Source: Flectonema sp. DT1601 (Eukaryota > Euglenozoa > Diplonemea > Diplonemida > Diplonemidae). From it: DNA of 64,000 nucleotides. The notes under the pieces were generated by a model that saw nothing but the letters and a program-made list of their open reading frames with translations, made no database searches and was not told the origin of the DNA. The position numbers and the translations under genes are program-made. The stretch's first letter is position 1, and every line of letters begins with the position of its first letter. Location: assembly GCA_964019425.1 (NCBI GenBank), contig OZ025806.1:187501-251500 (forward strand), given 5' to 3'. This document shows positions 31,104-42,473 of this stretch, in pieces.

Positions 31104-33056
31104 TTACAAGGGGGTGGAGTCACCGTGAACGTCATCAGCAGAACATCTCCTTCGATTGTAACGATATCTTGATGGAGGGGTTCGTTTTTTCAGAGTTGAA
31201 CGCTCAGACTTTCTCGGCGGAGTTTCATTTTCCTCATGTTCTTCTGTGTCTGGCGGACTCAAACCTTCTGCCCATGAAGCTAATTGGAACTTCAGGGCCG
31301 CAATTTGAGACCGTGCCAAGGCGAGTTGAGCATTTAAATCGCTCGCCAGTCCCGTTAACATCATGGATTGCTCAAGCTGCTCTGCGTGAGTTGTACACCG
31401 TTGGTGATTCAGCTCCGAGAGGCGAAGTTGGGCATCCAGAAGTTGTTCTGAGAGCTCTGCCGCTTTCTCGTTTGTTTCGAGAGAGTCATCTACTGCTCGA
31501 CAGTAGTTCTCGAGTAAGTCAATCCTACCCTCGGACCATTGTCTCGCAATAGGTGTATTCTCTTTAACGGAGATAACGTGACTCTCTTGTCGTAAAATCT
31601 TGGTCGGCGTGCGGTCGAGAGCTTCACTCTGCGGCATTGTCGGAGGAATTGAGGCTAGAGGACAAAGAGGGGTGATATAATTAAGGGTAGGGATAAGGGG
31701 TTTAATAAGAGGAGTAAAAAGACTACTCGTAGTTGTAAAGAGCGAGAGGTAGTTCTTTGCTATCTTCATCATAGCAACAGATTCATACAGAACGGGGGTT
31801 CGGGGGGAAACTTGTTGACTAAAGTGGGTCATACGGGGACGCGCGGCACGCAAACTCTCGACCTCCTGTTGAGTATAGAAAAGTCTTATTTTACTTTCTC
31901 TTTCCTCATTACATTTGGTCTCCAATTCGTTCGACAGAAGAACAAACCTTTGATGGTAATTAAAGAGCGCCATTTCCGATAGGTCTGCTCTCTGAGTCAG
32001 ATTTGCGAGCTCACGTTTCCTGTAATCTTCCACTAAGTCATATTGTCGAACTAGTGCAGAAAGAGAAGTCTTCGATTCATCGCGTTCTGCTGTTAACCGT
32101 TGAATTACTCCTTCCAGAAGTTCATATTCTTTTCTATCTTTTTCAATAATTAAAACAGGGGGCGCAGGAGGAAGTGAGGATGGATCCTGGTTGGTAGCTT
32201 TGATCTCAACAGGTAATCCATTTAGTAACTGCTTGTCTTTCTCGAGGGAGGCTGACATCGCATTAAAGTAAAATAAAAATAGAACATAAAAAATTCGTTC
32301 TTTCATTTGCTCTAATTCGTTTTCTAAAATCTGGCATTTCAAGGAAAGTTTCAGCCTTAATTTTCCTTCTTTTTTTTTGTACAAGGGGGTTTGAGAACCC
32401 ATGTCAGATTGAGTTCTTATCACTATAGCGAAATCAGCAGGAAGTGTTTGCGATCCCGTTGACATGAGTTCAGGTGGGGGAGTCTGGAAAGAGATGGAAG
32501 AAATAGAAGAGAATGACAAGGAGAGTCCAGTGAGCTCATCCTCATCTAACAAAACAGAAGGGGCCGGGGAGGAAGAACCATTGGCAATAAGTAGAATAGA
32601 AAGAGCCGATGCGTAACAAGTTTGCCAGATAAAACATTTCTCAAGCCACGATCTTTCAATGGTGAGCTTTTCGATCGTTTTCAGTTTTGTTACTTTGTGG
32701 ATTTTGACTTCTTCCACAGGGAAGATTTCTTTACCATCTTTTATAAAACTTGCAGTGGCAGGTTCTTCTTTAATGCTGCGCATTAGTGGTCTTGAATGCC
32801 ACGTGGGGAGGTTCCTCGTCTGGAACAGAACATATGAGCACTGTCTGGCGATTCTGGTGCATTCACAAAATAAAGCTTTTGTTGGTGCTAAAGGTGAACC
32901 GATGTGACGTGTCCAGATGTTCAGCTGGTCCATGCAGATGTTTCCTCGTACGCCAACTTCAATAGTAAAAATGTTACAGTCGAAGCCATTAGCGATGATC
33001 GAGTCTCTTAGCTTTAGGTATTTCTTTTCCTTTAAGACATGAGAGGTTTCGAAACG
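31104..33056 (-). CDS. LINE polyprotein copy D, C-terminal 650 residues
   Basis: This 5'-truncated coding remnant begins in the endonuclease (RFETSHVLKEKKY) and runs through the complete coiled-coil tail to the normal stop at 31104. Translation matches the same part of the 14240-19366 frame wherever I compared it. RT and fingers are missing, so the piece is not autonomous. The apparent initiator methionine lies in foreign DNA to the right of 33056 and has no meaning. Confidence 0.85.
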   Translation of the reverse strand, partial: RFETSHVLKEKKYLKLRDSIIANGFDCNIFTIEVGVRGNICMDQLNIWTRHIGSPLAPTKALFCECTRIARQCSYVLFQTRNLPTWHSRPLMRSIKEEPATASFIKDGKEIFPVEEVKIHKVTKLKTIEKLTIERSWLEKCFIWQTCYASALSILLIANGSSSPAPSVLLDEDELTGLSLSFSSISSISFQTPPPELMSTGSQTLPADFAIVIRTQSDMGSQTPLYKKKEGKLRLKLSLKCQILENELEQMKERIFYVLFLFYFNAMSASLEKDKQLLNGLPVEIKATNQDPSSLPPAPPVLIIEKDRKEYELLEGVIQRLTAERDESKTSLSALVRQYDLVEDYRKRELANLTQRADLSEMALFNYHQRFVLLSNELETKCNEERESKIRLFYTQQEVESLRAARPRMTHFSQQVSPRTPVLYESVAMMKIAKNYLSLFTTTSSLFTPLIKPLIPTLNYITPLCPLASIPPTMPQSEALDRTPTKILRQESHVISVKENTPIARQWSEGRIDLLENYCRAVDDSLETNEKAAELSEQLLDAQLRLSELNHQRCTTHAEQLEQSMMLTGLASDLNAQLALARSQIAALKFQLASWAEGLSPPDTEEHEENETPPRKSERSTLKKRTPPSRYRYNRRRCSADDVHGDSTPL

Positions 33057-33140
33057 CTTCAAAAGCTTACCAAGAGCAATTCGTGAGGGGCCATCTGCCG
33101 GGTTGAGAGCAGATCTAATGTATTTAATTGTAAATTCCAG
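33057..33140 (-). mobile_element. DIRS-like fossil, small RNase H-end piece
   Basis: The minus strand encodes a short stretch with NPADGPSR, a signature at the end of the RNase H region of DIRS-type and some LTR-type retroelements. It lies between LINE copies D and E, on the same strand as the larger DIRS-like fossil beyond copy E. The simplest reading is one old DIRS-like element split by the insertion of copy E. Confidence 0.55.
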
Positions 33141-33537
33141 TAATAAAAAAATAAATAATAAAAAAGAATTTAAAAAAAAATAAAAAAAAAAGAATAAACA
33201 ATGTTATCATTGTTTTTTTTTTTATCGTTCGACTTTGTTGACTAATTTCTATTTTCCGTTTTTTTTTCTTTTTAAAAAATAAATAAAAAGAATTTAAAAA
33301 AAAAAAAAAAAAAAAAAAGAGTAAACAATGTTATCATTGTTTTTTTTTATCGATCGACTATGTCGATTACTTTCTATTTTCCGTCCTGGTCAAGACGCTA
33401 AACTGATTGTTTTTTTTTTCAAAATTAATAAAAAGAATATAAAAAAAAACAAAAAAAAAAGAATAAACAATGTTATCATTGTTTTTTTTTTATCGTTCGA
33501 CTTTGTCGACTAATTTTTATTTTCCGTTTTTTTCTTT

Positions 33538-33546
33538 AAAAATAAA
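33538..33546. repeat. Target-site duplication of the MULE-like element, left
   Basis: AAAAATAAA is repeated at 34737-34745. Uninterrupted satellite units such as 58425-58445 contain a single CTTTAAAAATAAATAAAAAG at the same place, so the pre-insertion site is visible. Confidence 0.75.
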
Positions 33547-34426
33547 GGGAAAACCCCTAATTCCACAAAAATAGTTTGCGAAATCGCCAACTCATCACAA
33601 AAATTTTAACCGCTCGAAACAACCCAACATGACGGGAAAACTTTCAGAATTTTCGGAGCTCCGGTGGTTTATTGGTTATGACCGCCGAATCATGACCCGG
33701 AGGTCTCGGGTTCGAACCCCGTGACATCCTTTTTTCTCTTTTTCGTAATGACGGAAAATGTGACCAAAACATAGTCAAAGGGCGGATTGATCACCCACTG
33801 GTCGAGTTGAGACATATTCCCGTTGCAATAAATCACCAAGACCCCTCCCGTGTGATCGATCACTTTAAAATGTTACTGTGCAGTTCACCAGTGAGACTAA
33901 GACCTCCAACCAAAATTCACCAGACTTCAAGCAGCATTCCAAATTAGGTAATTTTTGTCAGACACATTCGAACCATCGAGAACAGAAATTCTCACGTTAG
34001 TAAAAGCCTGACCTTTAGAAATGTGGCTTAACGATCCTCATCATTGATGTAGGTTTCGTGACTTAGAAGCCGCAATGTGGCCCTCCTCCCAGCCAAACTC
34101 CCCACCTGACTGGTGTCTCCAAACGAGGGGTCGAGCCGAAGCCCGTTTGTCGCTGGAATCGGAAAAGCTACGAGTCCGAAACCCTAACTCCGAAGAGGCA
34201 GCTGCCGTTCCCCCATCATTGGATAAGTAAAGCGACGATAAGAGTAGTGGTATTTCATTGTTGGTAAACCTCCCACCTATAACTACACCCGACTAGAGTC
34301 AAACTCAACAGGGTCTTCTTTCCCCGCTGACAGTTTCAAGTCCGTTCCCTTGACTGCTGTTCGCCAGATAGTAGGTAGGGACAGAAGGAATCTCATTAGT
34401 CCATTCATGCGCGTCTTTGATTAGAA

Positions 34427-34458
<32 letters not shown>

Positions 34459-34736
34459 CAGTTGCAAATTTGTTTTTTCAAGTTGGACTTTGTACGGAAC
34501 AGGCGGGCTTTTATTAGGGGCTCCCCCCCCCCTTGGGGGGGTTGGGGGGGCTTGCGTCCCGCCAAGAATTTGGCGGACGCAAGCCACCCTTGCACTCTTC
34601 CCGCTTGGTAGGCTAAAAAACAAAAAACCCGCCGCAAGCCAAATTTTTGGGTCAAGTTCGAGTCCTGGTGGACAACTTTTTTTTGTAGGGAGTTGGCGAT
34701 TTCGCAAACTATTTTTGTTGAATTAGAGGTTTTCCC
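33547..34736. mobile_element. Non-autonomous MULE-like DNA element, 1190 bp
   Basis: The ends are 47-bp terminal inverted repeats (33547-33593 and 34690-34736) with 45 of 47 positions matching. They begin GGGAAAACC and are flanked by a perfect 9-bp duplication. Long inverted ends plus a 9-bp duplication fit the Mutator/MULE superfamily. No transposase frame is present. The interior holds tRNA-like sequence (33650-33730, B-box GGGTTCGAACCCC), a second B-box-like motif (34645-34665), a strong hairpin at 34550-34584 and adjacent runs of C10 and G7. Older copies probably exist at about 9090-9165. Confidence 0.75.
33650..33730 (+). other. tRNA-like sequence inside the MULE-like element
   Basis: A-box-like TGGTTTATTGGTTATGACC and B-box-like GGGTTCGAACCCC are spaced as in a tRNA. 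The acceptor stem (GGAGCTC against GTGACATCC) does not pair, so this is a pseudo-tRNA or SINE relic rather than a tRNA gene. Confidence 0.5.
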
Positions 34737-35032
34737 AAAAATAAATAAAAAGAATTTAAAAAAAAAAAAAAAAAAAAAGAATAAACAATGTTATCATTGT
34801 TTTTTTATCGATCGACTATGTCGATCACTTTCTATTTTCCGTCCTGGTCAAGACGCTAAACTGATTGTTTTTTCTTTAAAATAATAAAAAGGATTAAAAA
34901 AAAAAAAAAAAAAAAAAGAATAAACAATGTTATCATTGTTTTTTTATCGATCGACTATGTCGATCACTTTCTATTTTCCGTCCTGGTCAAGACGCTAAAC
35001 TGATTGTTTTTTCTTTAAAAAATAATTAAAAG

Positions 35033-35064
<32 letters not shown>

Positions 35065-35319
35065 TAAACAATGTTATCATTGTTTTTTTATCGATCGACT
35101 ATGTCGATCACTTTCAATTTTCCGTCCTGGTCAGGACGCTAAACTGATTGTTTTTTCTTTATAAATAAATAAAAAGAATAAAAAAAAAAAAAAAAAAAAA
35201 AGGAATAAACAATGTTATCATTGTTTTTTTTTTTATCGATCGACTATGTCGATTACTTTCTATTTTCCGTCCTGGTCAAGACGCTAAACTGATTGTTTTT
35301 TCTTTAAAATAATTAAAAG

Positions 35320-35352
<33 letters not shown>

Positions 35353-35463
35353 TTAAACAATGTTATCATTGTTTTTTTTCTATCGATCGACTATGTCGAT
35401 TAATTTCTATTTTCCGTCCTGATCGAGACGCTAAACTGATTGTTTCCTTTTTTTAAATAATAA

Positions 35464-35498
<35 letters not shown>

Positions 35499-35633
35499 AT
35501 CTCCCTGCTATCCTCATATCCCCACAATAATATTATACCTTTTCATTTTCTCTTTCCTTTTCTGGTCTTTTTTTTCCTTTTTCATACAACGTTTTTTATT
35601 TATTTTTTATTTTTATTTTTTTTTTTTTTTTCA
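34737..35633 (+). repeat. Three-hairpin satellite units and poly(A) region of LINE copy E
   Basis: Five satellite units occur in plus (LINE-sense) orientation, each with ACAATGTTATCATTGT, then the 3' UTR part with GAGCATCTCCCTGCTATCC and CATACAACG. The LINE sequence stops at TCATG (35635), where RepA begins. Confidence 0.8.
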
Positions 35634-38600
35634 TGTTGTGACAAACACAAAATACACATACAGCTTACAGTGTGTTCTTTGTGTATGTTTTCTTCAGGTG
35701 TGAGTAGTTTTTTTGTTCTTGCTCTTCAGGGAGGGCCTTAGCCAAAAGCTAACAGTCCAAATCTCACCTGGTAACTTAACTCATTCTTTGTCAGTTTTGG
35801 CATCAAACTTGTAATGGTTTAATCATTACAGGTTATTTACTGAAATATTTGTTCTAAAAGTTGCTAAGTATTTCTCACTTAGATAATTTTTATTTTTTTA
35901 TTTTCAGCTTAATTAGCTACAAATTGTTTCTACTAAGTGTTTCTCACTTAGATTTTTTTTTTGCTTTTCAGCTCCTTAAAAGCTGCTAAGTGTTTCTGCT
36001 AAGTGTTTCTCACTTAGAATTTTATTTTTATGTTCGTTTTCTATCCCTTCTCCTATCCCTTTTGTTCAAAATAAGCGGGAGGAAATTCTCTCATTCACGC
36101 TAAGATGCACTCTGAACTTTGATTTTTTGATCTGAGTGTGAGGGAATGACCTGTTAGTGCATTGGGCATAAGCTGGGCTGCAGTTTAGATGTCTTGGGTG
36201 TTAATAAGGGGTTCCTCTTAGCATTTTTCTTTGTTCCCACCTTATGATTTTCTTGAAGAAAAAAAATAGAAGTCATAATGGTGCTTCCCTCTGGAAGGGT
36301 TGTAAGCCATGGTGTCCAACTAAATTAAAGGACAAGTCTGGGATAATCCCTGCCAGAGGGGCGAGTATTCTACCATGGTTGAAATACTCTGGCAACTGAT
36401 CTTCAATTTTATGTTGTTTGTTAGCTGCTGGTGTATCCTGATCATGTGTTGATACTTGCATTTTTTTATTTGTAATCTTCTATTACAATTCTCTTTCTGT
36501 TCTGGTCTGTTACTTCATTTTTCTTGTTTAACTTCAGTTATATCCATTTTACTTTTTATTGTTTCCCATCTACTTTTTATTTTCTATTAGTTCTGGTCAG
36601 AAACTCCTGGGCAGCAAGAAGGAAAGCAGTTTAGTACTTCTGGGTGTTTGGCATCACCCCCCATAGTGAGCAAGTACAACAGGTAGCATTGGTAGTCTGT
36701 TGATCCTGAGTGATCCCAGCTACAGTTTTGTTTTTCTTTCTTTTTTTTAGAAGAAGATCAGGACATCCAAGCACTGCTGGATAGTTGCTGAATGCAGGGC
36801 CTGCCTGTGGCATTATAATAACAGGCTAAGTCATTTGTAGTTCATAGTTTACCTTTGATTTTATAACTTCACACAGGGTACTATGAACGATGAGAGATCC
36901 AGTGGGATCACTCAGGGTCTAGTAGAGACCACCAATGTTGTGCGTTGATAGGCAAGGTGACCAACCTTGACATTCTTTCTTTTCTCTCCTGTTGTGACAA
37001 ACACAAAATACACATACAGCTTACAGTGTGTTCTTTGTGTATGTTTTCTTCAGGTGTGAGTAGTTTTTTTGTTCTTGCTCTTCAGGGAGGGCCTTAGCCA
37101 AAAGCTAACAGTCCAAATCTCACCTGGTAACTTAACTCATTCTTTGTCAGTTTTGGCATCAAACTTGTAATGGTTTAATCATTACAGGTTATTTACTGAA
37201 ATATTTGTTCTAAAAGTTGCTAAGTATTTCTCACTTAGATAATTTTTATTTTTTTATTTTCAGCTTAATTAGCTACAAATTGTTTCTACTAAGTGTTTCT
37301 CACTTAGATTTTTTTTTTGCTTTTCAGCTCCTTAAAAGCTGCTAAGTGTTTCTGCTAAGTGTTTCTCACTTAGAATTTTATTTTTATGTTCGTTTTCTAT
37401 CCCTTCTCCTATCCCTTTTGTTCAAAATAAGCGGGAGGAAATTCTCTCATTCACGCTAAGATGCACTCTGAACTTTGATTTTTTGATCTGAGTGTGAGGG
37501 AATGACCTGTTAGTGCATTGGGCATAAGCTGGGCTGCAGTTTAGATGTCTTGGGTGTTAATAAGGGGTTCCTCTTAGCATTTTTCTTTGTTCCCACCTTA
37601 TGATTTTCTTGAAGAAAAAAAATAGAAGTCATAATGGTGCTTCCCTCTGGAAGGGTTGTAAGCCATGGTGTCCAACTAAATTAAAGGACAAGTCTGGGAT
37701 AATCCCTGCCAGAGGGGCGAGTATTCTACCATGGTTGAAATACTCTGGCAACTGATCTTCAATTTTATGTTGTTTGTTAGCTGCTGGTGTATCCTGATCA
37801 TGTGTTGATACTTGCATTTTTTTATTTGTAATCTTCTATTACAATTCTCTTTCTGTTCTGGTCTGTTACTTCATTTTTCTTGTTTAACTTCAGTTATATC
37901 CATTTTACTTTTTATTGTTTCCCATCTACTTTTTATTTTCTATTAGTTCTGGTCAGAAACTCCTGGGCAGCAAGAAGGAAAGCAGTTTAGTACTTCTGGG
38001 TGTTTGGCATCACCCCCCATAGTGAGCAAGTACAACAGGTAGCATTGGTAGTCTGTTGATCCTGAGTGATCCCAGCTACAGTTTTGTTTTTCTTTCTTTT
38101 TTTTAGAAGAAGATCAGGACATCCAAGCACTGCTGGATAGTTGCTGAATGCAGGGCCTGCCTGTGGCATTATAATAACAGGCTAAGTCATTTGTAGTTCA
38201 TAGTTTACCTTTGATTTTATAACTTCACACAGGGTACTATGAACGATGAGAGATCCAGTGGGATCACTCAGGGTCTAGTAGAGACCACCAATGTTGTGCG
38301 TTGATAGGCAAGGTGACCAACCTTGACATTCTTTCTTTTCTCTCCTGTTGTGACAAACACAAAATACACATACAGCTTACAGTGTGTTCTTTGTGTATGT
38401 TTTCTTCAGGTGTGAGTAGTTTTTTTGTTCTTGCTCTTCAGGGAGGGCCTTAGCCAAAAGCTAACAGTCCAAATCTCACCTGGTAACTTAACTCATTCTT
38501 TGTCAGTTTTGGCATCAAACTTGTAATGGTTTAATCATTACAGGTTATTTACTGAAATATTTGTTCTAAAAGTTGCTAAGTATTTCTCACTTAGATAATT

Positions 38601-39850
38601 TTTATTTTTTTATTTTCAGCTTAATTAGCTACAAATTGTTTCTACTAAGTGTTTCTCACTTAGATTTTTTTTTTGCTTTTCAGCTCCTTAAAAGCTGCTA
38701 AGTGTTTCTGCTAAGTGTTTCTCACTTAGAATTTTATTTTTATGTTCGTTTTCTATCCCTTCTCCTATCCCTTTTGTTCAAAATAAGCGGGAGGAAATTC
38801 TCTCATTCACGCTAAGATGCACTCTGAACTTTGATTTTTTGATCTGAGTGTGAGGGAATGACCTGTTAGTGCATTGGGCATAAGCTGGGCTGCAGTTTAG
38901 ATGTCTTGGGTGTTAATAAGGGGTTCCTCTTAGCATTTTTCTTTGTTCCCACCTTATGATTTTCTTGAAGAAAAAAAATAGAAGTCATAATGGTGCTTCC
39001 CTCTGGAAGGGTTGTAAGCCATGGTGTCCAACTAAATTAAAGGACAAGTCTGGGATAATCCCTGCCAGAGGGGCGAGTATTCTACCATGGTTGAAATACT
39101 CTGGCAACTGATCTTCAATTTTATGTTGTTTGTTAGCTGCTGGTGTATCCTGATCATGTGTTGATACTTGCATTTTTTTATTTGTAATCTTCTATTACAA
39201 TTCTCTTTCTGTTCTGGTCTGTTACTTCATTTTTCTTGTTTAACTTCAGTTATATCCATTTTACTTTTTATTGTTTCCCATCTACTTTTTATTTTCTATT
39301 AGTTCTGGTCAGAAACTCCTGGGCAGCAAGAAGGAAAGCAGTTTAGTACTTCTGGGTGTTTGGCATCACCCCCCATAGTGAGCAAGTACAACAGGTAGCA
39401 TTGGTAGTCTGTTGATCCTGAGTGATCCCAGCTACAGTTTTGTTTTTCTTTCTTTTTTTTAGAAGAAGATCAGGACATCCAAGCACTGCTGGATAGTTGC
39501 TGAATGCAGGGCCTGCCTGTGGCATTATAATAACAGGCTAAGTCATTTGTAGTTCATAGTTTACCTTTGATTTTATAACTTCACACAGGGTACTATGAAC
39601 GATGAGAGATCCAGTGGGATCACTCAGGGTCTAGTAGAGACCACCAATGTTGTGCGTTGATAGGCAAGGTGACCAACCTTGACATTCTTTCTTTTCTCTC
39701 CTGTTGTGACAAACACAAAATACACATACAGCTTACAGTGTGTTCTTTGTGTATGTTTTCTTCAGGTGTGAGTAGTTTTTTTGTTCTTGCTCTTCAGGGA
39801 GGGCCTTAGCCAAAAGCTAACAGTCCAAATCTCACCTGGTAACTTAACTC
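35634..39850 (+). mobile_element. RepA array: one partial and three complete 1356-bp units
   Basis: There is a 149-bp 3'-end piece (35634-35782), then three complete units of exactly 1356 bp (35783-37138, 37139-38494, 38495-39850). All are in LINE sense and meet at AACTTAACTC|ATTCTTTG. The three full units appear identical. The array is inserted in LINE copy E between TCATG and TGATTATT; in copy I (59605-59625) these are contiguous. No target duplication is obvious. Every unit carries the terminal stem-loop TTAGC-CAAAA-GCTAA and the triple palindrome cluster, and encodes nothing longer than about 62 codons. Confidence 0.88.
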
Positions 39851-40104
39851 CCTGATTATTTCCTCTTCATATTTTTTTTCTATTCTTTCTTTTTTTTTCT
39901 TTTTTTTTTTTTCTCTACCTCTCTCTTAATTCTGTTCGTTTCTTTGAAACGAAAATTCATTTGAATATTATTCCTTGGTCAGCAACCATCATTGTCGCCC
40001 TTTGGGCCTGTTAAAAAATAAAAAAAAATAAAAAGAAAGTTTACATCGGGAATAGGGCAGGAGCCAAAAGCTCCCAGTCCGTTACTTCCCACTTAATCGA
40101 AATT
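39851..40104 (+). mobile_element. 3' end of LINE copy E
   Basis: Terminal 254 bp: TGATTATTTCC through the poly(A)/poly(T) tracts, CGTTTCTTTGAAACG, GGGCCTGTTAA and the AGCCAAAAGCT stem-loop to CGAAATTC. It joins the DIRS-like RT remnant directly. Confidence 0.85.
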
Positions 40105-41876
40105 CTTCTGATTGTCAACCAGTCGGATACAGCTAAAACTAGATCGTTCAAAATCTTATTCTTGAGACATTGTTTCTTTCGAACTGCTCCCATTACAGAT
40201 GTATTGTCCACCCTTATATCAAGTTTTAATTTTCCTAAACTGCGATTGTCCAATGCCCTTAATGTGTTCAACAATGCTTTTGCTTCTAATACATTTATAT
40301 GAAGACCCTTTTCCTTCTTCCAAACATCTCCTACTACAGTTAATTCTCCAGACGGTTCGACAATTACACCTCCCCAACCTTCCAACGAAGCATCAACAAA
40401 AACTGTAAGCATTCTCATCTTCGAAGACACTTTTTTATTAATAATCCGCTCTGTTGAAGCACCATTAATCCACTTCTCTAATTCTAATTGAATCGATCTA
40501 GGTACCGAAACCAGACTGTCCAAACTAACAATGCCTCGGTTGATTTTGTTTATGATTCTTCTAATAAACTTAAGTGAGAACCAAAACCTACCTGGCGATA
40601 CTCCTGACACAGCAGAGGCATGCATTAACCTTCCCATTAACGACTCCAATTCACTTGCTGTGATTTTTGAAAGTCTGGCACCAAAAATTTTCTTCTTCAA
40701 CCTGTCAGCAATTACAACCGAATTCCGCAAGTGATCGAACTGAACACCAAGAAAGTCATAACTTGCTGACAAATCAAACGAGTCGGCTTGTTTCCAAGTT
40801 GCTGATGCTTTAGTTGCAACTTCATCAAGCTCTTTGGTTCTAGTTTCAGTATTCTCTCTTGACCCAGAGTATCGAATGTTGTCAATCCAAACATCGATTC
40901 TGACATCGTTAATTGCTAATTCCGACTTCACGTAGTCTGGATGACCAGCTATGGTTGCTGCTAGACTATGCATTATTTCTGGGGCACATGAATGACCCAT
41001 CGGCAGTCTTGAGAGCTCATACCAGTGATCGTCATCGGTCTTGAATCTGAAATACTTCCTTGCATCAAGCGGTATCTCGACCTGGTAAAAACCAGTTCTG
41101 AAATCTCTACCACTTGCGCATTCAGTCAAGGATGCATCCAAGTACCTGGATATGTGTTCAAGAGGAACATCAGCAACATATCCTTTCTTCACCAGTAATT
41201 CATTGGCCTGCTTAGTCCAGAGTATAAACCTCTGACGCATACCAGTCGGCTTCTGTTCAATAACAGTGAACGGAACATTATTAAAAACTTCTCCCTTTGA
41301 TGCCCTATTTGCAATTCCGTTTGCTACTAACAGCTCAGCATGTGAACGAGAGAAAGTACTTCCAAGAGTAAACACATCTAAATCAGAAGATAAATCAAGA
41401 GGAGTAAAATGATGAACTTCAGGCGAACCTGTGAAACTGCTATTGCGGCTTACTCTCTTTGGGTAAAATGTTAAATCCCACACAAAATTAAATCTTTCTA
41501 GTCGCTTTTGCGACATCCGCCCCTTAATAAATGAAATTGACATCGGTTCTATTTTCGTTACATGCAATGGCGATTCCTTTTCCTGCGCTGTCACCGGCAG
41601 CCTCGACCGCTTTGGTCTTCTACATATATTATGCTTCCTCACAACAAGTTTGTTATTTCGCTCGTTCTCAGCGCATGAGCCATGTCCACTGGGTTTCCTC
41701 CATATCTTATCGTGACTGCTGAGAACGGATCGTTCTTCGATGAATGCTTCAGCAGCCTTCCCAACACAATCTCGTCGACTACTTCGCCGATCGACATTAA
41801 TCCCATTATATGAGAAATCGCGCCCCTTTTTATTGAGTGGGCTGAATATTTTTCCATGCCCTTTTCCTTCTTCCAC
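40105..41876 (-). pseudogene. DIRS-like RT/RNase H part (fossil)
   Basis: Retroelement RT followed by RNase H. Recognisable segments are the RT palm (LPMGHSCAPEIMH; VWIDNIRY in place of the usual xxDD box), SYDFLGVQFD and an RNase H strand with FVDASLEGWGGV. It forms the downstream part of the DIRS-like fossil and is cut by LINE copy E. Confidence 0.75.
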
Positions 41877-41898
41877 ATTGCATCGAGACCTCTCGTCG
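41639..41898 (-). pseudogene. DIRS-like tyrosine recombinase, downstream part (fossil)
   Basis: Carries the SAHSIKRGA box (HxxR) and TIRYGG with the candidate nucleophilic tyrosine, typical of the C-terminal half of tyrosine recombinases. It overlaps the RT frame and is separated from its upstream part by the hAT insertion. Confidence 0.7.
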
Positions 41899-42473
41899 CA
41901 TACTTGTGCAAAAAGCTAAAAGCTAAAGCTAAGCTTTTTGGAGCTAAAGCTAAGCTATCTAGCTTTTTTTAGCTTTTTTTTGAAAAATTTTTTTTTTTAA
42001 ATTTTGGCATGTTTCTGTACTTTTTTGATATTTTTTTTGGTTTTGTGAGGAAAAAAAGTGTGGAAAAAAAAAAAAATCACCAATTATAATATTTCCAGTA
42101 TCCACCACTACAGGTTTTTGTGTGTTTTTTGGCTCATTTAAGCTGTTAAGTGACGTGATTTTTCGATATTTGCGCAACCTGGTATCTACAAAGATAACAT
42201 TTCATAATTCAACTATGTGTACTGTTGGGAGAGAAATATGTTTTTTTTTTTATATGACAGGCAAATTATTACTTATTACAATCAACACTGAGTATGATTT
42301 TTCGCTATACTTGCCTTAACACACATTTTCCCTACCTGGATTAAAAAAATGTCACTAAAAGGAGGAGATATCCATAAATTCACTAAATAATTATACCACA
42401 GAAGTAGTAAAATACAAGCTAGAAAGACATGTGATATCAGTTATTAGAAGAGGGTAGAAAGGAATTATTAAAC

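Larger units (their letters stand above)
26315..33056 (-). mobile_element. LINE copy D, 5'-truncated
   Basis: This has a complete 3' UTR and the 3' third of the coding region in minus orientation, equivalent to 9456 to about 16192 of copy B. The distance to copy B changes from 16859 to 16854 to 16864 through a few homopolymer or short-repeat differences; otherwise the copies appear the same. The 3' end abuts unrelated sequence (26314). At 33056 it stops within the endonuclease region and meets a DIRS-like fragment. Confidence 0.88.
33141..40104 (+). mobile_element. LINE copy E, 5'-truncated 3' UTR with two nested insertions
   Basis: Plus-oriented LINE 3' UTR made of three blocks: satellite units at 33141-33546, satellite and poly(A) region at 34737-35633, and the 3'-terminal 250 bp at 39851-40104 with the AGCCAAAAGCT stem-loop. 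Between them lie a MULE-like element (33547-34736) and a RepA array (35634-39850). Copy E itself sits inside a DIRS-like fossil (pieces at 33057-33140 and from 40105). Confidence 0.82.
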
